Shown here in pieces: positions 16,948 through 24,674 of a stretch of 64,000 nt of DNA (position 1 is its first letter; each line of letters opens with the position of its first letter). The stretch is taken from NCBI RefSeq assembly GCF_009905615.1, contig NZ_JAAAKW010000005.1, positions 124,001 to 188,000 of the forward strand. The letters run 5' to 3'. The notes under the pieces were generated by a model. The model was not told the origin of the DNA and did not search any database. It saw only the letters and a program-made list of their open reading frames with translations. A program made the translations under genes and the position numbers. Origin of the DNA: Pseudomonas sp. SLFW (GTDB lineage: Bacteria > Pseudomonadota > Gammaproteobacteria > Pseudomonadales > Pseudomonadaceae).

Positions 16948-17772
16948 TTATTGTTGTTTGACCTTCAATTTTTCGTTACGCCGCCGCAGCACCTCCAGCG
17001 TCAGCAGCATCAAGACCGACAGCACGACCATGATGGTGGCGACGGCGGCGATATTCGGGCTGATGTTCTCGCGAATCCCGGCGAACATCTGCAGCGGCAA
17101 GGTGCGTTGCGAAGGGCTGGCGAGGAACAGCGTCACCACCACTTCATCGAACGAGGTGGCGAAGGCGAACAGTCCCCCGGAGATGACGCCGGGCGCGATC
17201 AGCGGCAGCACGACGCGAAAGAACACCGTCAGCGGCGGGGCACCCAGGCTCGCGGCCGCACGGCTCAGGTTGGTGTTGAAACCTTGCAGCGTCGCGTTGA
17301 CCGTGATCACCACGAATGGCACGCCGAGCATGGCGTGGGCCAGCACCAGGCCGAGGTAGCTGTTGAGCAACTGCAGCTTGGCGAAGAAGAAATACAGCCC
17401 CACCGCGACAATGATCAGCGGCACGATCATCGGCGAAATCAGGAACGCCATGACCACGCTCTTGCCGCGAAAGTCACCGCGGCACAGCCCGACCGAGGCC
17501 ATGGTGCCGAACACCATCGCCAGCAGCGTCGCACCGGGCGCGATGATGAAACTGTTTTTGAACGCCTGCCGCCATTCTTCCGAAGACATCAATTCCTGGT
17601 ACCAGCGCATGGAAAACCCGTCCATGGGGTACGTCAGGAACGACGACGAGTTGAACGACAGCGGGATGATCACCAGGATCGGCACGATCAGAAACAGCAG
17701 GATCAGGATCGACACCGAGACGAGTCCGAAGCGGGCGAGTTTTTCGGCGGGGGATGCGTAGGGTTGCAACAT
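16948..17772 (-). CDS. ABC transporter permease, PotC type
   Basis: A 274-residue inner-membrane permease with six predicted helices. The cytoplasmic EAA loop that contacts the ATPase is LSRAAASLGAPPLTVFFRVV followed by LPLIAPG. It pairs with the PotB-type permease 5 bp upstream and belongs to the polyamine/spermidine-like importer family. I use the ATG at 17772; a much longer open frame upstream merely overlaps the neighbouring permease out of frame and is not coding. Confidence 0.92.
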   Translation of the reverse strand: MLQPYASPAEKLARFGLVSVSILILLFLIVPILVIIPLSFNSSSFLTYPMDGFSMRWYQELMSSEEWRQAFKNSFIIAPGATLLAMVFGTMASVGLCRGDFRGKSVVMAFLISPMIVPLIIVAVGLYFFFAKLQLLNSYLGLVLAHAMLGVPFVVITVNATLQGFNTNLSRAAASLGAPPLTVFFRVVLPLIAPGVISGGLFAFATSFDEVVVTLFLASPSQRTLPLQMFAGIRENISPNIAAVATIMVVLSVLMLLTLEVLRRRNEKLKVKQQ

Positions 17773-17777
17773 GTCGA

Positions 17778-19025
17778 TTACCTCGCCTGAGTCGGGTTGG
17801 TGAGTTTGCCGTACACCGCGTAGAGCAGCAGGGTGGCGATCAGCAACAGGCTGCCAAGGGCAGACGCCATGCCCCAATTCACGGTCTTGTTGGTGTAGAA
17901 CGCGACGAAGTAGCTGACCATCTGATCCGCTGCACCGCCCACCAGCGCCGGGGTCACGTAGTAACCGATGGCGAGAATGAACGTGAGCAGAGCGCCCGCC
18001 GCCAGGCCCGCGAAGGTCTGCGGCACGTACACCCGCCAGAACGCCACGAACGGATGCGCGCCCAGGGAAATGGCGGCCCGCACGTAGTTCGTCGGGATGC
18101 TTTTCATCACGCTGTACAGCGGCAGAATCATGAACGGCAGCAGCACGTGGGTCATTGCGATGATCACTCCGGTGCGGTTGAACACCAGTTGGATCGGCGC
18201 ATCGGCGATGCCGAAAAACATCAGTGTGCGATTGATCAAACCGTCCGATTGCAGCAGGACGATCCACGCGGCGGTGCGCACGATCAGCGAGGTCCAGAAC
18301 GGCAGCAGCACGCAGATCATCAGCAGGTTGCTTTTGCCCTCCGGCAAAATAGCCAGCCAGTAGGCCACCGGGAAACCCAGGATCAGGCACAGCACGGTGA
18401 CGATGGCGCCGATGTAAAAGGTGCGGGCAAAAATGTCCACGTAGATCGACTGATTTGGCTCCGCCTTCACCAGATTGACCGTCGCCGAATCCAGCCGATG
18501 ATCGACGGACGCCAGCAAGTAATAGGGCGTGAGTTTCGACGACGCCTGTTTCAGCGCTTTCCAGTACACGACATCGCCCCAGGCTTTGTCGACGTCGATC
18601 AGCGCCTCGCGTTTCGAGGCCGCGCCGTCGTCGGGCAACTTGCGCAGGGTTTTGGTGATGACGGTGCGGTAGTCGGGAATCTCGTAACTCAGGCGCTTGC
18701 TCAAGGCGAGGATCTGACCGTTTTCCTTGGCGCTGGCAAGGTCCTTGATCAACGCGGCGTAGGTGCTTTCGCCGGGCAGCTCGGTGCCTTCCCAGCCACT
18801 CAAGGCAGTGGTGGTGGCGGGCATGGCGGTGTTGACTTCGGGGTTGTCGACGCTGCGGCTGAGCAGGGTGCCGATGGGGAAGGCAAAGCACACGAGCACG
18901 AACAGGAACAGCGGCGCGATCAGCGCCAGCGACTTCAGTTTATACGTGCGTTGGGACCTTCTGAGTTTGGCCCTCAGGTCGACGGGGTCTTCGTCGCGGT
19001 GCAACAGAACGGCGGTCTGACTCAT
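17778..19025 (-). CDS. ABC transporter permease, PotB type
   Basis: A 415-residue permease, longer than typical PotB (about 285) because of an extra soluble segment of roughly 100 residues after the first helix (about 65-190, with YAALIKDLASAKENGQILAL), probably periplasmic. The core helices and the EAA-like loop VRAAISLGAHPFVAFWRVYV follow. Start: ATG at 19025 with GAGGTG upstream. The insertion is known in some polyamine/putrescine-type systems of Pseudomonas and Rhizobiales. Part of the five-gene leftward operon. Confidence 0.9.
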   Translation of the reverse strand: MSQTAVLLHRDEDPVDLRAKLRRSQRTYKLKSLALIAPLFLFVLVCFAFPIGTLLSRSVDNPEVNTAMPATTTALSGWEGTELPGESTYAALIKDLASAKENGQILALSKRLSYEIPDYRTVITKTLRKLPDDGAASKREALIDVDKAWGDVVYWKALKQASSKLTPYYLLASVDHRLDSATVNLVKAEPNQSIYVDIFARTFYIGAIVTVLCLILGFPVAYWLAILPEGKSNLLMICVLLPFWTSLIVRTAAWIVLLQSDGLINRTLMFFGIADAPIQLVFNRTGVIIAMTHVLLPFMILPLYSVMKSIPTNYVRAAISLGAHPFVAFWRVYVPQTFAGLAAGALLTFILAIGYYVTPALVGGAADQMVSYFVAFYTNKTVNWGMASALGSLLLIATLLLYAVYGKLTNPTQAR

Positions 19026-19035
19026 GATCGGCACC

Positions 19036-20115
19036 TCAATGCTGGATGACGTCGAGCGCACGAATGTGCTCGTGCGCCCAGGACAGGGCGATGGAACTGC
19101 CGACGGTCCAGCTGCTGTCCATTTGGGTGGCGGGCAGTTTGATCATGAAGTCAGGTTGCCCTGCGATTTCCGTGATCATGCGCACGTGATCGCCGAGGTA
19201 GATGTATTCGCGAATCCGTGCGGTCAGGGGCGTACTGCCTGCTGCGCTGACAAGCACGCGTTCAGGACGAATGCACAGCGCGACAGGTTCTCCCGGCTGT
19301 GCGCCGGTCACGGTGATCGCCTGAACCAGACTGCCGTCCTTCAAGCGAACGGTGGAGTGGGTGGCGTCCTGGGACAGCACCGTGCCGTGCAGGGTGTTGT
19401 TCTCACCAATGAACTGGGCCACGAAGCTTTTGGTCGGGGTTTCGTAGATCGCCGCCGGGGTGTCGATCTGTTGGATCACGCCGTCATTGAACACGGCCAC
19501 GCGGTCCGACATTGTCAGCGCTTCGCTCTGGTCGTGGGTCACGTAAACGACCGTCAGCCCCAACTGTTTGTGCAAATGCTTGATCTCCAGCTGCATGTGC
19601 TCGCGCAGCTGTTTGTCGAGGGCGCCCAAGGGCTCGTCCATCAACACCAGCTTGGGCTCGAACACCAGCGCGCGGGCCAGGGCAACACGCTGTTGCTGAC
19701 CGCCGGACATCTGCGCCGGGTAGCGTTTGGCGAAGTCGTTGAGGCGCACCATGTCGAGGGCGCGGCGCACTTTCTCGGCGCGCTCGATGCGGTTCATCTT
19801 GCGCACTGACAGCGGAAACGCGAGGTTCTCCTCGATGGTCATGTGCGGGAACAGGGCGTAATTCTGGAACACCATGCCGATGTCACGTTTGTGCGGTGGC
19901 AGGTTGTGCAGCGGTTTGTCTTTCAGAAAGATCTCGCCCTGAGTCGGTGTTTCAAAACCGGCGAGCATCATCAGGCTGGTGGTCTTGCCCGAGCCGGAAG
20001 GGCCGAGCAGGGTGACGAATTCTCCTTCGGCGATGTCCAGGTTCAGGTCTTTCACGACCGGACGAAAGCCGTCGTAGGTTTTCTGGATGTTCTTGAAGCT
20101 GACCAGGTGTTTCAT
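19036..20115 (-). CDS. ABC transporter ATPase, PotA type
   Basis: A 359-residue importer ATPase. Walker A is GPSGSGKTT (38-46), the Q-loop is VFQNYALFPH, the signature is QMSGGQQQRVALARAL, Walker B is LVLMDEPLGALD, and the switch histidine is in VYVTHDQSEA. A C-terminal TOBE-like domain follows (about 280-359, CIRPERVLVSA). The MKHLVSF start at 20115 has GAGGG upstream; a 20-codon extension lacks similarity. It powers the two adjacent permeases; polyamine-like substrate by family. Confidence 0.93.
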   Translation of the reverse strand: MKHLVSFKNIQKTYDGFRPVVKDLNLDIAEGEFVTLLGPSGSGKTTSLMMLAGFETPTQGEIFLKDKPLHNLPPHKRDIGMVFQNYALFPHMTIEENLAFPLSVRKMNRIERAEKVRRALDMVRLNDFAKRYPAQMSGGQQQRVALARALVFEPKLVLMDEPLGALDKQLREHMQLEIKHLHKQLGLTVVYVTHDQSEALTMSDRVAVFNDGVIQQIDTPAAIYETPTKSFVAQFIGENNTLHGTVLSQDATHSTVRLKDGSLVQAITVTGAQPGEPVALCIRPERVLVSAAGSTPLTARIREYIYLGDHVRMITEIAGQPDFMIKLPATQMDSSWTVGSSIALSWAHEHIRALDVIQH

Positions 20116-20206
20116 GTCGCAGCCCTCATCAGGGTGTAGGCAGGTGCCGTCTTCGCTACTCATCTGCCTGTTCACGCAAAATGAAGAAGCAATCAGTGGC
20201 CGTCAC

Positions 20207-20226
20207 GTCGCGCACGGGCGCGCGAC
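20207..20226 (-). other. Hairpin between binding-protein and ATPase genes
   Basis: GTCGCGC and GCGCGAC form a perfect 7-bp stem in the 171-bp gap after the binding-protein gene. Such stems commonly protect the abundant SBP message and reduce read-through into the ATPase gene. No T-run. Confidence 0.45.
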
Positions 20227-20286
20227 ATGGCGGAGGTTTGCAGGGTGAGCCGCCACGCTGGAACGGTGGCGGAAAATGCGCCGGAA

Positions 20287-21348
20287 TTACTTCTGGGCGA
20301 TCCAGGCGTTGAAGCGCTCGGTCAGCGATTCGGTGTTGTCGACCCAGAACTCGACGTCCAGCGGCAGCGCGGCGGCGAGGTTGTCCGGGGTGGTCGGCAG
20401 GTCAGCCTTCAGGTCCGCAGGAACTAGCTCGTTGGCCTTTTTGTTCGGCAAGCCGTAGGCGATGAATTTCGGCAGTTTGGAGAGGTTTTCCGGCTTGCTG
20501 GCGAAGCCGATGAAGTCCATCGCAGCGGCTTTGTTTTCACTGCCTTTGAGCACGGTCCAGGAGTCGATGGCCGAGACGCTGCCGTTCCACAGGAATTTGA
20601 AGTGCTTGCCTTCGTTGCGGTTGAAACCGGTGATGCGGCCGTTGTAAGCCGAGCTCATCACTACGTCACCGGCCGAGAGCATTTGCAGCGGCTGCGCGCC
20701 CGCTTCCCACCAGACGATGCTGGATTTGATGCTGTTGAGCTTGTTGAACGCACGGTCCACGCCTTCCGGGGTGCGCAGCACTTTGTAAACGTCAGCGGGC
20801 TTAACGCCGTCGGCGATCAGGGCGAACTCCAGCGAGTATTTCGGGCCTTTGCGCAGGCCGCGTTTGCCGGGGAATTTCTGGGTGTCGAAGAAATCGGCCC
20901 AAGAGGTCGGCGCGGTTTTCAGCTTGTCGCCGTCCCACGCCACACCGGTGTTCCAGACGATGGCGCCCACGCCGCAATCGTTCACCGCTTCCGGAATGAA
21001 GTCAGCCTTGTTGCCGACCTTGGCCCAGTCGATTTTTTCGTAGAGGCCGGTGTCGCAGCCCAGCGCGAGGTCTTCGGCTTCCACTTCGACCACATCCCAG
21101 TTCGGGTTGCCGACTTTCACCTTGGCGTCGAGTACGCCGACGCCACCGTCCCAGCTCTGGTCGAGGACTTTTTTGCCGGTCTGTTCGCCGAATGGCTTGA
21201 AGAAAATCTCACGTTGCGCGTCCTGAAAGTTTCCTCCCCAGGAAACGATGGTCAGGTCACGGGCGCTTGCCGACTGTGCGGCGGCAAGTCCGGCAACGGT
21301 CAACGCGAGAGCGGCTAAAGCGTGGCACGGCTTGTGCTTCTTGTGCAT
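20287..21348 (-). CDS. Extracellular solute-binding protein, polyamine-like (family 1)
   Basis: A 353-residue periplasmic binding protein. The signal peptide is about residues 1-29 (KPCHALAALALTVAGLAAAQ then SASA-RD). The mature start DLTIVSWGGNFQDAQREIFF is typical of PotD-like proteins of the putrescine/spermidine or opine/choline-like type. Tryptophan-rich pocket regions (IVWWEAGAQPLQM, FLWNGSVSAIDSWTV) suit a cationic amine ligand. ATG at 21348 with GAGG upstream. First gene of the operon; a perfect palindrome lies 33 bp upstream. The divergent XRE-cupin gene is the likely regulator. Confidence 0.92.
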   Translation of the reverse strand: MHKKHKPCHALAALALTVAGLAAAQSASARDLTIVSWGGNFQDAQREIFFKPFGEQTGKKVLDQSWDGGVGVLDAKVKVGNPNWDVVEVEAEDLALGCDTGLYEKIDWAKVGNKADFIPEAVNDCGVGAIVWNTGVAWDGDKLKTAPTSWADFFDTQKFPGKRGLRKGPKYSLEFALIADGVKPADVYKVLRTPEGVDRAFNKLNSIKSSIVWWEAGAQPLQMLSAGDVVMSSAYNGRITGFNRNEGKHFKFLWNGSVSAIDSWTVLKGSENKAAAMDFIGFASKPENLSKLPKFIAYGLPNKKANELVPADLKADLPTTPDNLAAALPLDVEFWVDNTESLTERFNAWIAQK

Positions 21349-21738
21349 GTGGAACCTCGACGCAGATGATGTTGTGTGGTGGTGGTAAAAATATTTACCA
21401 CCTGCAAATCTGCGAAGCAAGTTTTATTTTCCCGCGCCCCCGAAAACTGAAATCGCCCGGATGACCGGTAAGCGATTGTTTTTTCACGCCCGGCTTTTGC
21501 GATCAGGCCAGCCGTCAAGCTCACGCCGTTCGGGGCATCGAGCCCACGGCCACGCCCGCGTCCGGTGATCGGTCGTCAGCGGTTGTTACTTTTGCGCTTG
21601 TCAGCTGACGCCGGTTGGTGCGAAATACCCAACTTGGTGCACCGCGACCCTTCAGGCATCGACGGATGCACGCCGTCTCATACGCGCATTCACGCGGCGT
21701 CGGCCCGTGACATGCCGAGTTCATTCGAGGACACAACC
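21349..21738. other. Divergent regulatory region of the ABC operon and the XRE-cupin gene
   Basis: 390 bp between the binding-protein gene (left) and the regulator (right). The palindrome at 21381-21402 is the main visible element. A frame upstream of the regulator (21565 on) stays open, but has no ribosome binding site and reads as non-coding. Confidence 0.5.
21381..21402. promoter_or_regulatory. Perfect palindromic operator in front of the binding-protein gene
   Basis: GGTGGTAAA, spacer AATA, TTTACCACC: perfect 9-base arms, 33 bp before the start codon and facing the XRE-cupin regulator gene. This is the best candidate for the regulator's binding site. Confidence 0.65.
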
Positions 21739-22374
21739 GTGACAGATTCGCCGGCGATCAGCCGCAACCCCCACGCGCCGGAAGAGCCCGTCGAAGACGA
21801 GGTCCCGAGCGAAGACACGGCGTCGGTCGGCGAGCGGCTCAAGGCGCTGCGTCAGAGCCGGGGGTTGTCGATCCGTGGTCTTGCCGAACTGGCGGGCGTT
21901 CCCCATGCCACGCTGTCGATCATCGAACGCGACAAATCGAGCCCGTCAGTCAGTATTCTCAAGCGCCTGCTCAAGCCGCTGAACGTCACCCTGAGCGTAT
22001 TTTTCTCCGACTCGGCGGTCGTCGACCGTGCGGTGTTCTACAAGGCCAATGAACTGGTCGAACTGGCAGACGGCAAAATGCTGTCCTACCGGCAAGTCGG
22101 GGCCAACCTGACCAACAGCTCGATGATGATTCTTCACGAACGCTACGAACCCGGCGCCGACACCGGCCAGGAAGGCGAAGAGTTGTACTCCCACGAAGCC
22201 GAGGAGGGCGGCATCATCATCGAAGGTCGTCTGGAAATGACTGTCGGCGATGAGGTCCGCATCCTTGCGCCAGGCGACGCCTATTACTTCGACAGCCGCT
22301 TGCCGCACCGCATGCGCAACCCGTTCGACGAAGTGTGCGTGGTGGTCAGCGCGGTTTCGCCGCCGACGTTCTGA
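21739..22374 (+). CDS. XRE-cupin transcriptional regulator (PuuR-like)
   Basis: A 211-residue regulator. A helix-turn-helix of XRE type at about 30-85 (GERLKALRQSRGLSIRGLAE then AGVPHATLSIIERDKSSPS) is followed by a cupin domain at about 130-205 (GEELYSHEAEEGGIIIEGRL, DAYYFDSRLPHRMRNP) that would sense a small ligand. This architecture matches PuuR and the PauR group, which control polyamine genes. I choose the GTG at 21739 because GAGGA stands 7 bases upstream; an ATG at 21712 is possible but lacks such a site. Divergent from the PotABCD-like operon. Confidence 0.88.
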   Translation: MTDSPAISRNPHAPEEPVEDEVPSEDTASVGERLKALRQSRGLSIRGLAELAGVPHATLSIIERDKSSPSVSILKRLLKPLNVTLSVFFSDSAVVDRAVFYKANELVELADGKMLSYRQVGANLTNSSMMILHERYEPGADTGQEGEELYSHEAEEGGIIIEGRLEMTVGDEVRILAPGDAYYFDSRLPHRMRNPFDEVCVVVSAVSPPTF

Positions 22375-22383
22375 TCGGCGTGC

Positions 22384-23298
22384 TTATTCCCATGGATGTT
22401 CCTTCAGCTTGTCTTCCAGAAAATCGCGGAACACGCGGATTCTCGGGCTCAGGTGCTTCCTGTTCGAATAAATCAGGTAAATCGGCTCTTTACCCGGCAG
22501 GTTGAAGTCGCTCAGCAGCGGGACCAATCGACCCTGCCGGATGTCCTCGCCGATGTGAAACTGCGCCAGCTTGACGATCCCCGCGCCGCTCAAGGCCATC
22601 TCCCGCAGCAAGTCACCCTGGGCAAAAACGGCCTTGGGGGCAATCGGCAGGGTGACGATGCCAGCCTCGGCGTCGCCTGTCCCGGCACGAAATTGCCAGG
22701 TGTTCCAGGCGCTGTGAAAGCCGAAGTTGAAGCAGTCGTGGTTCAGCAAGTCCTGCGGTTGAGCAGGCGTCCCTTTGCGCGCCAGGTAATCCGGTGACGC
22801 GCAGGTAACCCACGCGCTTTCACCGATCTTCCGCGCGATTCGCGAAGAGTCTGGCAGTCCGCCGCTGTGAATCGCCACGTCCAGCCCCTGATCGAACAGG
22901 TCCACGTACTGCGGCCCCACTTGCACATCCACCGTCAGGCCGGGGTAGCGCGCCAGGAATTCCGGCAGCCACGGCAGGATCTGGTGTTTGGCGAAAGTGG
23001 TCATCGTGTGAATGCGCAGCGCGCCGCTGACCCGGCCGGGAAATGCTTCCGCCAGCGAGTCCGCTTCCGCCATCGCATGGATCACCGCCCGCGCACTGAC
23101 CAGATAGGCCGAGCCTTCCTCGGTCAGGGTCAACGTGCGGGTGCCGCGCTGAAACAGCCGCACCTGCAAACGGTCTTCAAGCCGGGTGATCAGCTTGCTG
23201 ATGGCCGAAGGGGTCAGGCCGTTGGCCCGCGCCGCCGCCGAGAAATTGCCATGTTCGGTCGCCCATATGAAGGCCAGCATCTGTGAGTAGTTATCCAT
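22384..23298 (-). CDS. LysR-family transcriptional regulator
   Basis: A 304-residue LTTR. The winged helix-turn-helix is at about 1-60 (MLAFIWATEHGNFSAAARAN then GLTPSAISKLITRLEDRL). The effector domain belongs to the group with the IHSGGLPDSS and CASPDYLARKGTP motifs. It follows a cupin dioxygenase-like gene by 90 bp on the same strand; that gene is a plausible target. A GTG two codons upstream is an alternative start. Confidence 0.9.
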   Translation of the reverse strand: MDNYSQMLAFIWATEHGNFSAAARANGLTPSAISKLITRLEDRLQVRLFQRGTRTLTLTEEGSAYLVSARAVIHAMAEADSLAEAFPGRVSGALRIHTMTTFAKHQILPWLPEFLARYPGLTVDVQVGPQYVDLFDQGLDVAIHSGGLPDSSRIARKIGESAWVTCASPDYLARKGTPAQPQDLLNHDCFNFGFHSAWNTWQFRAGTGDAEAGIVTLPIAPKAVFAQGDLLREMALSGAGIVKLAQFHIGEDIRQGRLVPLLSDFNLPGKEPIYLIYSNRKHLSPRIRVFRDFLEDKLKEHPWE

Positions 23299-23388
23299 CT
23301 GCACGCTCGCGACAGGCTACGGTGGGCGCAGCCTGCCAGCATTCGGGCACACGAACAAGCCACCCGCCCGTCGCCGGAGATCGGCCTG

Positions 23389-23925
23389 TCAGCGAATGAA
23401 CTGCTCGATGTATTCGTCCGGCAGCCCCAGGGATTTGTAATGTTTGCGTGCGGTTTCGAGCTTGGTGAACACGTCCTCGTATCCCACGGCCACGCCTTGC
23501 GGGTCAACGTAGGTGTAACCGCCCTGAACGTGGAACCAGGTGATCATTTCTTCCACGTCTTCCGGCACGAACAGGGTGTGGGTTTCCCCTGGTGGCTCGT
23601 AGGCGAAAGAACCTTCGGTGGCCACCCAGTCGTGTTCGAGGTAATACCAGCGGCCTTTAAGGACCAGCGCATGCACGCCGCCGCTGTGGCGATGACGAGA
23701 CAGCACGCCGCTCTGGCGAACGCGCAACAGGTTGATGTAATAGCCGCCGGTGGTGCTGAGCAACAGGGGTTTGAACGAGACCGACGCGGTGACCGGCACC
23801 CATAGATTGTCGTCTTGCAGCCAATCGGTGAGGACGCCAGCGTGCACCATGTCCGGCGTCATGAACGGCACTTGGGGCAGTTGATAAGGGATTGCGAGTT
23901 CATCTGGCTTGGGGGCTGTGCTCAT
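23389..23925 (-). CDS. Cupin, 2,4'-dihydroxyacetophenone dioxygenase-like
   Basis: A 178-residue cupin. The metal-binding motifs are LSRHRHSGGVHALVLKGRWY (histidines, ending in G) and PPGETHTLFVPEDVEE. The arrangement matches the dad/acetylacetone dioxygenase-like cupin family that cleaves C-C bonds using non-haem iron. No signal peptide. I start at ATG 23925; the 35 codons before it lack similarity. Upstream on the same strand as the LysR gene. Substrate unknown. Confidence 0.8.
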   Translation of the reverse strand: MSTAPKPDELAIPYQLPQVPFMTPDMVHAGVLTDWLQDDNLWVPVTASVSFKPLLLSTTGGYYINLLRVRQSGVLSRHRHSGGVHALVLKGRWYYLEHDWVATEGSFAYEPPGETHTLFVPEDVEEMITWFHVQGGYTYVDPQGVAVGYEDVFTKLETARKHYKSLGLPDEYIEQFIR

Positions 23926-24074
23926 CGGTCTCTTTCCACGGTCAGTGATCAGAATCCCCAGAGGCATGTGTGTCCGGGGTGAGCACAGCGTAGGCGAGGG
24001 TTCCGGGCAATAAAACACCGCAGATGGCACAGCCAGTGTGAAGGCTCGTCACAGGTGGGCGCGTAAAAAACGAG

Positions 24075-24311
24075 TCAATGCAGCATGCGCCTGGCGTCGG
24101 CCAGTCCGTCCTTGAGAATGGCATTGAGTTCCCGCCAGGGGTAACGGGCTCCGGCCGCAGAGACCTCGCAGGTCTCGGTGTGTCTGAACGGTTGCTCGTT
24201 CAACGCGGGGCACTGCCCGGCACCACAGGACCGGCACACCAGTTTGTGGCCATGGATGATCCAGTCCTTGTTCCAGCAATCCATGGTGAAAGGGGGACGT
24301 TTGCTCGACAT
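24075..24311 (-). CDS. Small cysteine-rich protein, hypothetical
   Basis: A 78-residue protein with a very good ribosome binding site (GGGAGG, 7 bases) before ATG 24311. Cysteines: MDCWNKDW, then LVCRSCGAGQCPALN (CxxCxxxxC) and TETCEVSA. The spacing resembles a zinc ribbon or thiol cluster. No transmembrane segment or signal peptide. It is divergent from the giant protein gene, about 360 bp away. I do not recognise the family. Confidence 0.72.
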   Translation of the reverse strand: MSSKRPPFTMDCWNKDWIIHGHKLVCRSCGAGQCPALNEQPFRHTETCEVSAAGARYPWRELNAILKDGLADARRMLH

Positions 24312-24674
24312 ACATACACCTCCCGAAGTGAAAAACGGCGTGGATGATTCGGTTGATGGGGCGGGGATTGTCTGGGGGCGAGCGGACGGCTGGGCGTCAT
24401 CCCCGAACAGACATTGGGAGTGTAGGAGGGTTTTTAACGCCGTGAAGGCAACTGGTCGGATTGCTGGAGGATCACGACCCAACCTCCCAGCGCAGACGCC
24501 CGCGTCCGCAAAACCGTTGCGTGAGTCACCCTGAAAAGTGGCGTTTCGCCGCTCTATTACGGCGTTTCGACACCATTGCGCTGTGCGGGCTCTTTTCTAT
24601 ACTCCCGCGACTCTTCTGGTAGTCCGAAGTCGGGAGGACCTCGTCAACTAATAAGAACACCAGAGGAATCTCGC
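24312..24674. other. Divergent intergenic region upstream of the giant gene
   Basis: 363 bp with the sigma-70-like promoter at 24576-24603 for the rightward giant gene. The leftward promoter of the cysteine-rich gene must also lie here, but I cannot point to it. Nothing else distinct is seen. Confidence 0.5.
24576..24603 (+). promoter_or_regulatory. Sigma-70-like promoter of the giant protein gene
   Basis: TTGCGC, 16 bases, TATACT, with the start codon 71 bases after the -10. The -10 is near consensus. Confidence 0.55.

Noticed and set aside
16948..18891. A 647-codon frame that would fuse a long N-terminal part to the PotC-type permease
   Set aside because: Only the last 274 residues are permease. 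The rest overlaps the PotB gene in another frame and has no recognisable sequence.
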